Below, in pieces: positions 10,761-18,805 of a DNA stretch of 64,000 bases. Where the stretch lies: positions 3,100,001 through 3,164,000 of the forward strand of contig NZ_AP024463.1 of the NCBI RefSeq assembly GCF_019973735.1. The letters run 5' to 3'. This DNA comes from Arachnia rubra. Its GTDB lineage: Bacteria > Actinomycetota > Actinomycetes > Propionibacteriales > Propionibacteriaceae. The position numbers and the translations under genes were made by a program. Every line of letters begins with the position of its first letter. Position 1 is the stretch's first letter. The notes under the pieces were generated by a model that saw nothing but the letters and a program-made list of their open reading frames with translations, was not told the origin of the DNA and ran no database searches.

Positions 10761-11426
10761 ATGATAGTCACCATCCACCAGCCGAACTTCGCCCCGTGGA
10801 CGGGGTTCTTCGACAAGATGACGAAGGCGGATGTCTTCGTCCTGCTCGACACGGTGCCCTTCACCAAGGGCGGCTTCCAGAACCGGGTGAGGATCAAGGG
10901 CACGGGGGGCCCGCAGTGGCTGACGGTTCCGGTGCACACCAAAGGCCGGCTGGGACAGCTCACCTCGCAGGTGGAGACCAACGAGCTGAAGCCCTGGCGC
11001 AGCGACCATCTCAAGACCCTCCAGACCTTGTACGGACGCTGCCCGGGGTACGAGGCGGCCGCGGCGATGCTGGAGGCCGTCTACGCCCCCGGGACGACGA
11101 ATCTGGCGGATCTGTGCACCGACCTGATCACCCGGCTGCGCGACCACTACCAGATCCCGGCGCGGCTGGTGCGCTCGTCGGAGCTGGAGGCGACGGGGTC
11201 GGCCTCCGAGCTGCTGGCTTCGATCACCGGGGAGCTGGGCGGGGACGTGTACCTGTCGGGGCCGTCGGGCCGAAACTACCTGGACGAGTCAGTCTTCGCG
11301 GACCGCGGGATCGCACTGGACTACCACGCCTACCAGCCCGTCCCCTACCCGCAGCCGCACGGCGACTTCGCCGGGGGGCTGAGCATGCTGGACCACCTGG
11401 CCTCCGGAGCAGATCCCTGGTGGTGA
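10761..11426 (+). CDS. WbqC-like family protein
   Basis: 221 residues matching the WbqC family from the first residues (IVTIHQPNFAPWTGFFDKM), then DTVPFTKGGFQNRVRI and WLTVPVH, and the late SGPSGRNYLDESVFADRGIALDYHAYQPVPYPQ. WbqC proteins occur in O-antigen and capsule clusters and are thought to act in sugar N-acylation; the biochemical role is not firmly established. It is the last gene of the 7721-11426 operon, 7 bp after the deacetylase. Confidence 0.88.
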   Translation: MIVTIHQPNFAPWTGFFDKMTKADVFVLLDTVPFTKGGFQNRVRIKGTGGPQWLTVPVHTKGRLGQLTSQVETNELKPWRSDHLKTLQTLYGRCPGYEAAAAMLEAVYAPGTTNLADLCTDLITRLRDHYQIPARLVRSSELEATGSASELLASITGELGGDVYLSGPSGRNYLDESVFADRGIALDYHAYQPVPYPQPHGDFAGGLSMLDHLASGADPWW

Positions 11427-11673
11427 CGAGCGGTCGTTCCTGTTTCACCGGGATTCATCGATGTCCGGTTCCTTCGGCATCGGATATTCTGATTGAAAAA
11501 ACAATCATTCATGTCAGCCGGTCGTCTGACAAGAAATCTGAGCATTCGCGGCAAAAAACGACCCTCCCCGACCGGTTTGGCTCGCAAGGAAGGCAAACCA
11601 GCGGTAAGGTCCTATCTGCGGAATCTCAGTTAACCAAGGGCAGGTTCGCTACGCCAGTGACTCCGTCATCGCC
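11427..11673 (+). other. Non-coding interval, AT-richer than surroundings
   Basis: About 250 bases with no plausible gene on either strand. A short A-run segment near 11490-11510 is notably AT-rich for this genome and could be a promoter or regulator site, but I see no clear palindrome. Confidence 0.4.
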
Positions 11674-11679
11674 TAGAGT
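11674..11679 (+). promoter_or_regulatory. -10 box before a short upstream ORF
   Basis: TAGAGT lies 6 nt before an ATG at 11686, the same leaderless geometry as elsewhere in this window. Confidence 0.4.
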
Positions 11680-11685
11680 CGGGGC

Positions 11686-11766
11686 ATGTCGCCTTCCTGC
11701 CGGGAGAAGGACTCACCTGGATCCTGCCCGGTGCTGAGAAGACGGCTTCGCGTTGCGGACAAATGA
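11686..11766 (+). CDS. Possible 26-residue leader peptide
   Basis: A short frame (begins MSPSCREKDSPG, Arg-rich end RRRLRVADK) starts 6 nt after a TAGAGT box and stops 16 nt before the ABC ATPase start. The promoter geometry, not coding potential, is the reason for listing it. It may be a translated leader that controls the ABC gene, or simply untranslated 5' sequence. Confidence 0.25.
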   Translation: MSPSCREKDSPGSCPVLRRRLRVADK

Positions 11767-11782
11767 CAACTACGAGGTATGC

Positions 11783-13210
11783 ATGTGGGATAAGGAACCG
11801 CTGCTGGCGGTCCGAGGGATGCGCAAGTCCTTCGGCCGCCTTGAGGTGCTGACCGGGGTCGACATCGACCTCCAATACGGGGAGGTGCTCGGCATCGTCG
11901 GCCCCAACGGCGTGGGGAAGTCCACCATGGCCTCGATCATCGCCGGCTACACCTCGGCCGACGAGGGGGTGGCCAGCCTCGGGGGTGGCGCATGGGATCC
12001 ACGACGGATCATGCTGATCGACCCCCAGAACGAGCTGGACCCGAAGCTCACCGTCGTCGAGGCCATGTTCCGGCACGTCGAGGGGCAACACAGCCTCGCG
12101 GAGCTGATGACCAGGGCGAAACGGATCCTCTCCGAGACCGGGATCCCGCTGTCCCCCACCCACCGGCTCGGCGGCCTAAGCCACACAGAACGCCGCATGG
12201 CGGAGGTGGTGCGGATGCTCGCCGACCCACGGGATGTCATCGTCATCGACGAGCTCAGCAACGCCCTCAACTCCGAGGAGCTGGAGGACCTGCGCTACGC
12301 CCTGAACCGGACCGTCGAGGAAGGGCGGGGAGTCCTCTACATCACGCACCAGCTTGAGGAGGCACTGCGACTGTGCAACCGCATCGCGGTGCTGCGTGAC
12401 GGCAAGGTCGAGGCGATCTTCGACTCGGCTACCACCACCGTTGAGGAGCTCACCGAGGCGATGTTCGGCTCGGTCGTCGAAATCACCCCGCGCCGCGCCA
12501 ACGCCACCGCCGACGTGGTGATGGATGTGGCCGGCCTGGAATGCACGAAGGAGCCGGTCTCCTTCCAGCTGAACCGCGGCGAGGTCCTGGGCTTTACCGG
12601 CGTCAGGGACTCGGGCGTCGAGGAGGTCCGCGACGCGCTGATCGGGAAGCGGCCCGCCTACATGGCGTCGCTGACCGTGGATGGCCGCGCAGCCCGCATC
12701 ACCGCCCCCCGCGACCTGCCGGCGCTCGGCATCGCGGTGCTGACCAACATGCTCGACCCCGAGAGCGAGGCCCACGCGGCCCGCAACATCGTCATGCTCG
12801 ACGGCGGCGACAACGTCGACGACGAGGCCATCGAGGACACCACCCGGATCCTGCTCATGCTGAAGGAGTCGGAGACCCGGATGAGCGAGATACTGCACCG
12901 TCCCGTGCAGTCCACCGGACAGCGCCGCTGGCAGCAGATGCAGGAGATCGCGAGTCAGAACGCCCGCATCATGATCCTGATCCAGCCCACCGACGGCCTG
13001 GACATCGCCACCCGGGAGCGTTTCGTGCGGCTCCTGGAGGAGATCACCGGCCGCGGCGTCGGGGTGCTGCTGTTCACCACCGACGAGCGGGAGCTGCACC
13101 AGTTCAGCGACCGGGTGATCGTCATGTCCGGCGGCGCAATCCAGGAGGAGTGGGACACCAGGTCCATCACCGCCGACCACCTGCATGCCGCAGCACGCCG
13201 GGGAGCCTGA
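11783..13210 (+). CDS. Divergent double-NBD sugar-type ABC ATPase (RbsA/MglA-like), orphan
   Basis: 475 residues, two nucleotide-binding domains as in ribose/galactose importers. NBD1 has an intact Walker A GPNGVGKST and Walker B VIVIDEL, but the signature is LSHTERR instead of LSGGQ. NBD2 has no Walker A lysine (GFTGVRDSGVEEV) yet keeps a TDGLD D-loop-like segment. RbsA-type C-terminal domains are often degenerate, but here both halves are altered. No complete permease or binding protein follows, so transport function is uncertain. It stands near pduQ/pocR and might once have imported a propanediol precursor sugar (inference). ATG 11783 is chosen for GAGG upstream; the frame also opens at TTG 11753. 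Confidence 0.75.
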   Translation: MWDKEPLLAVRGMRKSFGRLEVLTGVDIDLQYGEVLGIVGPNGVGKSTMASIIAGYTSADEGVASLGGGAWDPRRIMLIDPQNELDPKLTVVEAMFRHVEGQHSLAELMTRAKRILSETGIPLSPTHRLGGLSHTERRMAEVVRMLADPRDVIVIDELSNALNSEELEDLRYALNRTVEEGRGVLYITHQLEEALRLCNRIAVLRDGKVEAIFDSATTTVEELTEAMFGSVVEITPRRANATADVVMDVAGLECTKEPVSFQLNRGEVLGFTGVRDSGVEEVRDALIGKRPAYMASLTVDGRAARITAPRDLPALGIAVLTNMLDPESEAHAARNIVMLDGGDNVDDEAIEDTTRILLMLKESETRMSEILHRPVQSTGQRRWQQMQEIASQNARIMILIQPTDGLDIATRERFVRLLEEITGRGVGVLLFTTDERELHQFSDRVIVMSGGAIQEEWDTRSITADHLHAAARRGA

Positions 13211-13297
13211 CCACCGAGTCCCCCGCTAACCAACACTGGGAGTGCTGTTACGACGGATTGGCCGCGGCCGGTTGCAGTAACCGCATCGGGGCTGCCG

Positions 13298-13435
13298 ATG
13301 AGGCTCTGCAAGCGAATTGTCAGGGCACTATTCGTCGTGATCTTCATCGGCGGCGACCTGCTCTTCCGCCGCACCACCACGGCGGAGCGGCTGCGAGTTA
13401 GCCAGACGACAGATCAGGCACTTTCCTTCAGGTAA
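13298..13435 (+). pseudogene. Possible truncated permease start
   Basis: A 45-codon frame begins with basic residues and one hydrophobic stretch (RIVRALFVVIFIGGDLLF), like the N-terminus of a membrane permease, and directly follows the ABC ATPase. It runs into the antisense end of the neighbouring antitoxin gene and loses similarity to a membrane protein there. It may be the stump of the missing ABC permease, cut when the toxin-antitoxin locus arrived. Weak evidence. Confidence 0.25.
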
Positions 13436-13737
13436 GCATCCAGGGCTGCGCGCAGTACGTCAGAGCGGCGGCGCCCAGTGCGCTTCGCCAGGGAATCCAC
13501 CTGTTCCCCAACACTGCTAGGGACCCGGAATGCCAGATACACCGAGGGTCGTTGTTCCGGGTCCAGATGGGGACGCCCAGCAAGTCCATGCCGCTCAACT
13601 TCATCCGCCAGCTCATCGGCCATCGCATTGGTCAACCGCGTCCCATCAGGAAGCCGGTAGTCCTGGGCATCCAGATCCACGTATTCCTCAGCGTCATCAA
13701 AGAACAGCTTTCCCAGCCCTCCACCCACGGTTCCCAT
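13414..13737 (-). CDS. Ribbon-helix-helix antitoxin-like protein
   Basis: 107 residues. The C-terminal 45 residues (SVYLAFRVPSSVGEQVDSLAKRTGRRRSDVLRAALDAYLKES) form a clear RHH/CopG-type DNA-binding domain. The N-terminal half (FFDDAEEYVDLDAQDYRLPDGTRLTNAMADELADEVE) is acidic and probably binds a toxin. A good ribosome-binding site (AAGGAGG) precedes the ATG. The upstream frame on the same strand (13740-13960) looks like a frameshifted toxin, so this may be a surviving antitoxin without an active partner. Confidence 0.7.
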   Translation of the reverse strand: MGTVGGGLGKLFFDDAEEYVDLDAQDYRLPDGTRLTNAMADELADEVERHGLAGRPHLDPEQRPSVYLAFRVPSSVGEQVDSLAKRTGRRRSDVLRAALDAYLKESA

Positions 13738-13739
13738 CT

Positions 13740-13960
13740 CTACCTCCTTACATCAGTAGGCATAACATGAATGATCAGCAGGATCGGTTCCCCCGTCCGC
13801 TCATCGATCACCGGACGGCCCAGAATCTCCAGCTCAACTCCCCTGGAGCCCTCACCCACCCAGGCCAGATCACCATTGACCAGATCCACCGTGCCGGTTC
13901 ACGATCACCTCACGCGCCTGGTGCGGAAGACACCCGATGCCTCCGGGCCGACTGAGCGAA
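13740..13960 (-). pseudogene. Remnant of a small toxin gene, frameshifted
   Basis: Two adjacent minus-strand frames together read like one small protein: HQAREVIVN in one frame, then DLVNGDLAWVGEGSRGVELE and a strand-rich end (EPILLIIHVMPTDVRR) in another. The stop is at 13740-13742, inside the spacer before the antitoxin. The pattern resembles small BrnT/DUF4258-like toxins that precede RHH antitoxins. No complete start-to-stop frame is left. Confidence 0.4.
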
Positions 13961-14065
13961 TTTAACCTGCACCCAATTATGTTACACAAAACCGGTTTGG
14001 GTGTTGAAACAGGGGCTTGGCTGGCCTTGCGCAGCTGCCGTGCAGCATTCCTGCCACGACAGAAT

Positions 14066-14104
14066 CGCTGGTCTGGTCCAGGGGGAACCTGGACCAGACC
14101 AGCG
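14066..14104 (-). terminator. Strong stem-loop after pduQ
   Basis: A perfect 17-bp stem (14066-14082 with 14088-14104, arm beginning CGCTGGTCTGG) around a 5-nt loop, 13 bases past the pduQ stop. No long T tract follows, which is common for terminators in high-GC actinobacteria. Confidence 0.75.
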
Positions 14105-14116
14105 ACCATGGGGTGC

Positions 14117-15220
14117 TCAGGCGATCTTGCGTACCAGGGCTTTGAGGTCCTCGGCGGTTGGTGCGACCGGGTTCGTCGGGGTGCAGCCATCGGCCAGGGC
14201 CGCTGCCACCAGCTCGTTCTCGTCGCGGCGCACGTCGGATGCGCTGACCTTCAGGTCGGACAGGCGCGCCGGGATGCCAAGCTGGCCCCTGAGCTTCTCC
14301 ACCGCCGCGACCAGCGACATCACCGCCGCGCGGCCCTTCGACGACGGCGCGATCATCTGCCCGATCTGCGCGTAGCGCTCCGCGGCCTTGGGGTTGCCGG
14401 CCGCGTTGAACTCGATGACGTGCGGCAGCAGCAGCGAGTTCAGCCGGCCATGGGCAATCGGGTAGTGCCCGCCCAGCGCGTGCGCCAGCGAGTGCACGAT
14501 ACCCAACCCGGCATTGTCAAAGGCGATCGCAGCCATGCATGCGGCGTTGTGCATGTGGGAGCGGGCCTCCAGGTCGTCGCCGTGGGTGTAGCAGCGCAGC
14601 AGGTTGGCGAAGATCAGCTTGATGGCCTTCTCAGCCATGGCGTCCGAGAGGTCGTTGGCGTCGGTGGCCACGTAGGCCTCGATCGCGTGGGTCAGCGCGT
14701 CCATGCCGGAGTCAGCGGTGATGTGGGCAGGCACCCCAGCCACCGCAGCCGGGTCCAGGATCGCCAGCTTCGCCACCAGGTCCTCGGAGATGATCGGGAT
14801 CTTCGTGTGCGTCGTCTCGTCGGTGACGACGGCAAACGACGTCACCTCGGATCCCGACCCGCTGGTGGTCGGGATGGCGACGATCCCCAGGGGAGCACCG
14901 AATCCGGCCTCAAGCGCCGTCTTGTGCATCACCTTCGCGGCATCCATCGCCGACCCGCCGCCGTAGGCGACGACCACGTCAGGCTGGGCCTTCATGTAGA
15001 CCGCGACGCCCGCCCCGATCTCGGAGGTGGTCGGGTTCGGCTTCACCCCGGTGTACACACTCACCCTGTCGCCAAGCCGCGCGACCGCCTGCTTGTAGAC
15101 GTCGGTGGTGGCCAGGAAGTCGTCGGTGACGAGAAACACCGACTTTCCACGGAACTCGTCGAGTGCCTCCAGCGCCCCTGCCCCAACACTGACTCTGGTG
15201 GCGAGTCGGAATTCCTTCAT
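14117..15220 (-). CDS. pduQ: Iron-dependent 1-propanol dehydrogenase
   Basis: 367 residues, group III Fe-dependent alcohol dehydrogenase. It reduces propionaldehyde to 1-propanol and regenerates NAD+ inside the propanediol microcompartment. Visible blocks are PTTSGSGSEVTSFAVVTD and, for the metal, DSGMDALTHAIEAYV, HSLAHALGGHYPIAHGRLNSLLLPHVIEFN. YGGGSAMDAAK contributes to the NAD site. It is the last gene of the leftward pduU-pduV-pocR-pduQ group, 166 bp after pocR, and has its own AGGAG site. No N-terminal encapsulation helix is seen, so shell association would be through other contacts, as reported for Salmonella PduQ-PduB. Confidence 0.9.
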   Translation of the reverse strand: MKEFRLATRVSVGAGALEALDEFRGKSVFLVTDDFLATTDVYKQAVARLGDRVSVYTGVKPNPTTSEIGAGVAVYMKAQPDVVVAYGGGSAMDAAKVMHKTALEAGFGAPLGIVAIPTTSGSGSEVTSFAVVTDETTHTKIPIISEDLVAKLAILDPAAVAGVPAHITADSGMDALTHAIEAYVATDANDLSDAMAEKAIKLIFANLLRCYTHGDDLEARSHMHNAACMAAIAFDNAGLGIVHSLAHALGGHYPIAHGRLNSLLLPHVIEFNAAGNPKAAERYAQIGQMIAPSSKGRAAVMSLVAAVEKLRGQLGIPARLSDLKVSASDVRRDENELVAAALADGCTPTNPVAPTAEDLKALVRKIA

Positions 15221-15260
15221 ATCTTGCTCCTGTCTTCCCCCGGTTGTTTGTTTCTCCCCT

Positions 15261-15288
15261 GAGCCGCAGGTATCCGTCCCTGCGGCTC
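15261..15288 (-). promoter_or_regulatory. Stem-loop between pocR and pduQ
   Basis: Perfect 10-bp inverted repeat (GAGCCGCAGG and its complement) with an 8-nt loop in the pocR-pduQ gap. It could attenuate read-through into pduQ or stabilise the processed pduQ transcript. No U tract on either side. Confidence 0.5.
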
Positions 15289-15386
15289 GGCCGACGTCGC
15301 GGTCGGCACCTCTCGACCCGGTATGCCTGTCTCATGGGCGATGCGAATCATCCAGCGCAGGATGTGCACCGACGAGCGGACCCTGG

Positions 15387-16730
15387 TCATGCTGCTCTCT
15401 TGCTGTGTTCCCTCCGGTATTCCGACGGGGTCACCCCGACGTGCTTCTTGAACTGTCGCGAGAAGTAGTTGAGCGGGGTGAAGTCCAGCTCAGCCGCGAT
15501 CCGCAGCACCGGCTTGTCGGTGTGGACCAGCACGAACTTGGCGCGTTCGAGCCGTTTCGCGGTCACGTAGTTGATGAAGCTGGAGCCGGTGCGTTCCTTG
15601 AACTTGCGTGCAAAATGCGACTCCGACCACATCAGGTAGGAGGCGGCCTTGCTCAGCGTCAGGAACGACGATGGGTCCTTCTCGATCTCGTTGAGCAGCG
15701 TCGCCAGGCTCCGCTCCCCGCCCCGGGCCGTCGGCTCCAAAAGGTTATGAACGCGGATCAGCAGCTTCTCGCAGTACACCTGGCACTCGTAGCGGTTCAT
15801 GGGCCCGCGGCGGCGTCCCCGGTGGCGGGTGACGATCTGGGAGATGTCACGCCCGAACTGCACGGCCTCGCTGGTGGCGATGCCGATCATCATGTCCTCG
15901 TACTCGGACAGCTCCTTGGGATCCACCTTCTGGCTCCAGCGCGGCAGCAGGTGGTCCAGGTAGCTGCCGAGCAGCTCCAGGTTCGCGGCGGCATCGCCCC
16001 GGGCGATGTTGCGCGCGACGATCGGGGCCTCCAGCGAGATCTGCCGGTTCACCGACTCCACGGGGATCAGCGGCAGGGGCTTGCGGGTGCCGGCGAGCAA
16101 CGGCGCCAGCGCCACGTTGCCACTCGGGTCGGGGATCTGGCCGAGCCGTCCCAGCACGGTGCCCGCCACGGCGAAGTCGGCCTCGCCCAGGGTGGATCCG
16201 AGCCGCGCGTTCGCCAGCCCGACGATCTCGTTGGCCGCGGCCTGCAGCTTGCCGAGGTCGACCACCGCCACCTGGTCCAGGAGCTTCGCGGTCTCCTCGT
16301 GCTCCAGTACGTCGGAGGCCCCGACGATCTGCTGGAGGTGATGCTCCCCCTCTGTCAGCAACACCTGCCCGGCCATCACGGCCCCGAGGTACTGGGAACC
16401 CCACATGATCGAGACGGAGAAGTCCACGAGCCCGGCATGACATCGGTACACGACCGGACGTCCCTCGATGGCGCTCTGCAGCCCACCGTGGGCGTCACAG
16501 CTGAAGCACTTGGCCCGGATCGCAGGATCGCGCCGCAGGTACTGGCACAGGGTGCTGAACCGCGACGCCTCCGTCACAGGACGGCCCATGGCGTCGACGG
16601 TGATCATCGCCAGGCCGGTGGAGGAGGCGAAATCGTCCTGGATGCGCTGCAGTTCGGCGACGTCGATGAGGCTGCGCAGGTCAAGGGGCGCGGTGACGCC
16701 CGCCGGCGGGGTCACGATGGGGTCCGGCAC
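15387..16730 (-). CDS. pocR: PocR-type AraC-family activator of the pdu genes
   Basis: 447 residues. The N-terminal ~170 residues are a PocR sensory domain with a Cys-rich block (CQYLRRDPAIRAKCFSCDAHGG) and VVYRCHAGLVDFSVSIM. The C-terminal ~100 residues form the AraC double helix-turn-helix (SFLTLSKAASYLMWSESHFARKFKERTG and ILRIAAELDFTPLNYFSRQFKKHVGVTPSEYRRE). In Salmonella PocR activates pdu and cob genes in response to 1,2-propanediol. Here it lies in the divergent arm and overlaps pduV by 19 bp, so it is probably autoregulated. The most likely target is the shared control region 17509-17687. Confidence 0.93.
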   Translation of the reverse strand: MPDPIVTPPAGVTAPLDLRSLIDVAELQRIQDDFASSTGLAMITVDAMGRPVTEASRFSTLCQYLRRDPAIRAKCFSCDAHGGLQSAIEGRPVVYRCHAGLVDFSVSIMWGSQYLGAVMAGQVLLTEGEHHLQQIVGASDVLEHEETAKLLDQVAVVDLGKLQAAANEIVGLANARLGSTLGEADFAVAGTVLGRLGQIPDPSGNVALAPLLAGTRKPLPLIPVESVNRQISLEAPIVARNIARGDAAANLELLGSYLDHLLPRWSQKVDPKELSEYEDMMIGIATSEAVQFGRDISQIVTRHRGRRRGPMNRYECQVYCEKLLIRVHNLLEPTARGGERSLATLLNEIEKDPSSFLTLSKAASYLMWSESHFARKFKERTGSSFINYVTAKRLERAKFVLVHTDKPVLRIAAELDFTPLNYFSRQFKKHVGVTPSEYRREHSKRAA

Positions 16731-17149
16731 AGCACCTCCCGCACCTGGTCGAATCCCTCGCCCGTGACCGAGTCGACGGCGAGGATCTCACCGGCGCCTG
16801 CGCTGGTCAGGTGCTCGATGGCCTCGTGGATCTGCCCATCCGTGGCTATCCCCGCCTTCGTCACAACCCCCAGCACCTCGCGGTTGAAGGTGGTGGCGAA
16901 GCCGGGCGGGAAGCGCGTCTCGTCCGCGGTGGCCGACTGGATCAGCACCACGACGTCCACGTCATAGGACGCCAGCATCAGCGCATGCTTGTAGCGGCCC
17001 ACCTCCAGGTACTCGCCGGGGGTGTCGATGGTGGTGGCGAACGTCTCGATGGCCTGGGTCTTGGCGTACTCGATCGGCAATCCCTGGAGGCACTGCCTGA
17101 ACGTCGTCTTACCGGCACCGATGCTGCCGACCAGCAGGATGGACCTCAT
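16712..17149 (-). CDS. pduV: PduV/EutP-like Ras-type GTPase
   Basis: 145 residues with P-loop LLVGSIGAGKTTFRQCL, a DTPGEYLE segment as switch II and a TKAG guanine-specificity-like motif. PduV/EutP proteins sit on the outer face of the microcompartment and PduV affects its movement or distribution in Salmonella. It overlaps pduU by 4 bp upstream and pocR downstream, so all three are co-transcribed. Confidence 0.9.
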   Translation of the reverse strand: MRSILLVGSIGAGKTTFRQCLQGLPIEYAKTQAIETFATTIDTPGEYLEVGRYKHALMLASYDVDVVVLIQSATADETRFPPGFATTFNREVLGVVTKAGIATDGQIHEAIEHLTSAGAGEILAVDSVTGEGFDQVREVLCRTPS

Positions 17150-17508
17150 GTCCGGGTCAGCGGGGCTGGGGTGAATCCGAGGACCTCCTGGAGGGTGTTC
17201 ACGATGCCCGTCACGGAGGACTCGACGTCAGCGAGCTGGCCGGTGACCAGGAGCGACCCGGAGAAGCGGTCGACGAAGGCCAGCTCGACGCCCGCCGACT
17301 TGGTGGCTATGTCGGCGGCGATCACCGCTGCCTCGCCCGGCGTGATGGTCAGCACCCCGATGGCGCCGCGGGTTCCCGTCGGCAGGCCGATCTTCGGGTA
17401 GAGGTGCGGATCCGGGTTGGCTATCACGTGAGCGAGCGTGACCTGCTTACCAGGCACGAACTCCTGGATGATGCGGGTCTTGTCGGTGAGATCGGTCAGC
17501 TCGGTCAT
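17146..17508 (-). CDS. pduU: BMC shell protein, PduU/EutS type (permuted hexamer)
   Basis: 120 residues of the circularly permuted BMC-H class: an N-terminal RIIQEFVPGKQVTLAHVIANP followed by IGLPTGTRGAIGVLTITPGEAAVIAADIATKSAGVELAFVDRFSGSLLVTG. PduU/EutS hexamers carry a small beta-barrel plugging the pore and are minor shell parts. It is the first gene of the leftward pdu arm; its start faces the pduA start across 179 bp. Confidence 0.92.
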   Translation of the reverse strand: MTELTDLTDKTRIIQEFVPGKQVTLAHVIANPDPHLYPKIGLPTGTRGAIGVLTITPGEAAVIAADIATKSAGVELAFVDRFSGSLLVTGQLADVESSVTGIVNTLQEVLGFTPAPLTRT

Positions 17509-17687
17509 TCATCGCTCCTCTGGGATGCAATCACGATAGGGCCACTTCGTCCCTGGTTCAAAGGCCCTCCAGAAGTCTGATCAAGAATATGTAACAACCG
17601 GGGCGGACTGTGTATCCGATGAGGCTCTATGGTAGCAGTGACGGGTGTGACTGGCCCGTCACTAGGAGTAACGACGAAGGAGTCCGC
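17509..17687. promoter_or_regulatory. Divergent pdu control region
   Basis: This 179-bp gap separates pduU (leftward) from pduA (rightward). It is the only plausible promoter region for both arms and the likely PocR binding site. An 8-bp inverted repeat GTGACGGG/CCCGTCAC (17638-17645 and 17655-17662) lies 25 nt before the pduA start. AAGGAG at 17677-17682 is the pduA ribosome-binding site. I cannot assign -35/-10 boxes with confidence. Confidence 0.6.
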
Positions 17688-17966
17688 ATGCAGGAAGCGC
17701 TCGGGATGGTCGAGACGAAGGGCTATGTCGGAGCGGTTGAGGCCGCCGACGCCATGGTCAAGTCCGCAAATGTGTCCCTGGTGGGCAAGGAGAGGATTGG
17801 CGCCGGCTACGTGACCGTGATGGTGCGCGGCGACGTTGGAGCGGTCAAGGCCGCGACTGACGCGGGCGCATCGGCCGCGGAGCGGGTGGGCGAACTCGTC
17901 AGCGTCCACGTGATCCCCCGCCCCCATAATGATGTATCCAAGATCCTCCCCGGCCAGGCCAAGTAG
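17688..17966 (+). CDS. pduA: BMC-H shell protein, PduA/PduJ type
   Basis: 92 residues, one BMC domain, the main hexameric shell tile: [28 protein letters not shown], then [20 protein letters not shown] and the [11 protein letters not shown] end. The tile forms the facet with a central pore thought to pass 1,2-propanediol. The ATG at 17688 has AAGGAG 5 nt upstream. It is nearly the same as the second hexamer at 24786-25055, the usual pduA/pduJ pair. Confidence 0.95.
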   Translation: MQEALGMVETKGYVGAVEAADAMVKSANVSLVGKERIGAGYVTVMVRGDVGAVKAATDAGASAAERVGELVSVHVIPRPHNDVSKILPGQAK

Positions 17967-17978
17967 GAGTATTGAACA

Positions 17979-18794
17979 ATGTCTGAGGAAATGATCAACA
18001 AGGTCTTGGCCGAAGTGGTCAAGCAGATGGGTGGCGAGGGCCCCGCACCGTCATCCGCTCCCGCAGCCCCCACGGCCGCACCCACGCCCGCGGCCGGCTC
18101 CGTTCCCGCCGTGACCGAGTTCGTCGGCACCAACGCCCTCGGTGACACCATCGGCCTAGTGATCGCGAACGTCGACTCGCAGCTGCTCAAGGCGATGAAA
18201 CCGGAGAAGGAGTACCGCTCCATCGGCATCCTCGGCGCCCGCACCGGTGCCGGCCCGCACATCTTCGCCGCCGACGAGGCCGTCAAGGCCACCAACTCCG
18301 AGATCGTGTCCATCGAGCTGCCCCGCGACACCAAGGGCGGCGCCGGCCACGGCTCACTGATCATCTTCGGCGCCGAGGACGTCTCCGACGCCCGCCGCGC
18401 CGTCGAGGTCGCCCTCGAAGAGCTGGACCGCACCTTCGGCGACGTCTACGGGAACGAGGCCGGACACCTCGAATTCCAGTACACCGCCCGCGCCTCCCAC
18501 GCCCTCAACAAGGCGTTCGGCGCCCCGCTCGGCAAGGCCTTCGGCATCACCGTCGGCGGGCCCGCCGCCATCGGGGTCGTGCTGGCCGACACCGCGGTCA
18601 AGGCCGCGACGGTCGATGTCATCGGGTATGCCAGCCCCGGCGACGGGACGAGCTTCTCCAACGAGGTCATCTCGTTCCTGAGCGGAGACTCCGGCGCGGT
18701 CCGGCAGGCCATCGTCGCCGCCCGCGAGGTGGGTATCCCCCTCCTCGGCTCCCTCGGTGAGAAGCCCGAATCCATCACAACCCCCTACATCTGA
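17979..18794 (+). CDS. pduB: Tandem BMC-T shell protein PduB
   Basis: 271 residues: an N-terminal amphipathic helix (MINKVLAEVVKQMGG), a Pro/Ala-rich linker, then two fused BMC domains (GDTIGLVIANVDSQLLKAM... and FGITVGGPAAIGVVLADTAVKAATVDVIGYASPG). PduB trimers are major facet tiles, and the N-terminal extension is known to link shell and enzyme core in Salmonella. The helix here resembles the encapsulation helices of PduD, PduE and PduP in this operon. 12 bp after pduA. Confidence 0.94.
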   Translation: MSEEMINKVLAEVVKQMGGEGPAPSSAPAAPTAAPTPAAGSVPAVTEFVGTNALGDTIGLVIANVDSQLLKAMKPEKEYRSIGILGARTGAGPHIFAADEAVKATNSEIVSIELPRDTKGGAGHGSLIIFGAEDVSDARRAVEVALEELDRTFGDVYGNEAGHLEFQYTARASHALNKAFGAPLGKAFGITVGGPAAIGVVLADTAVKAATVDVIGYASPGDGTSFSNEVISFLSGDSGAVRQAIVAAREVGIPLLGSLGEKPESITTPYI

Positions 18795-18805
18795 GGATCG
18801 ATCTG

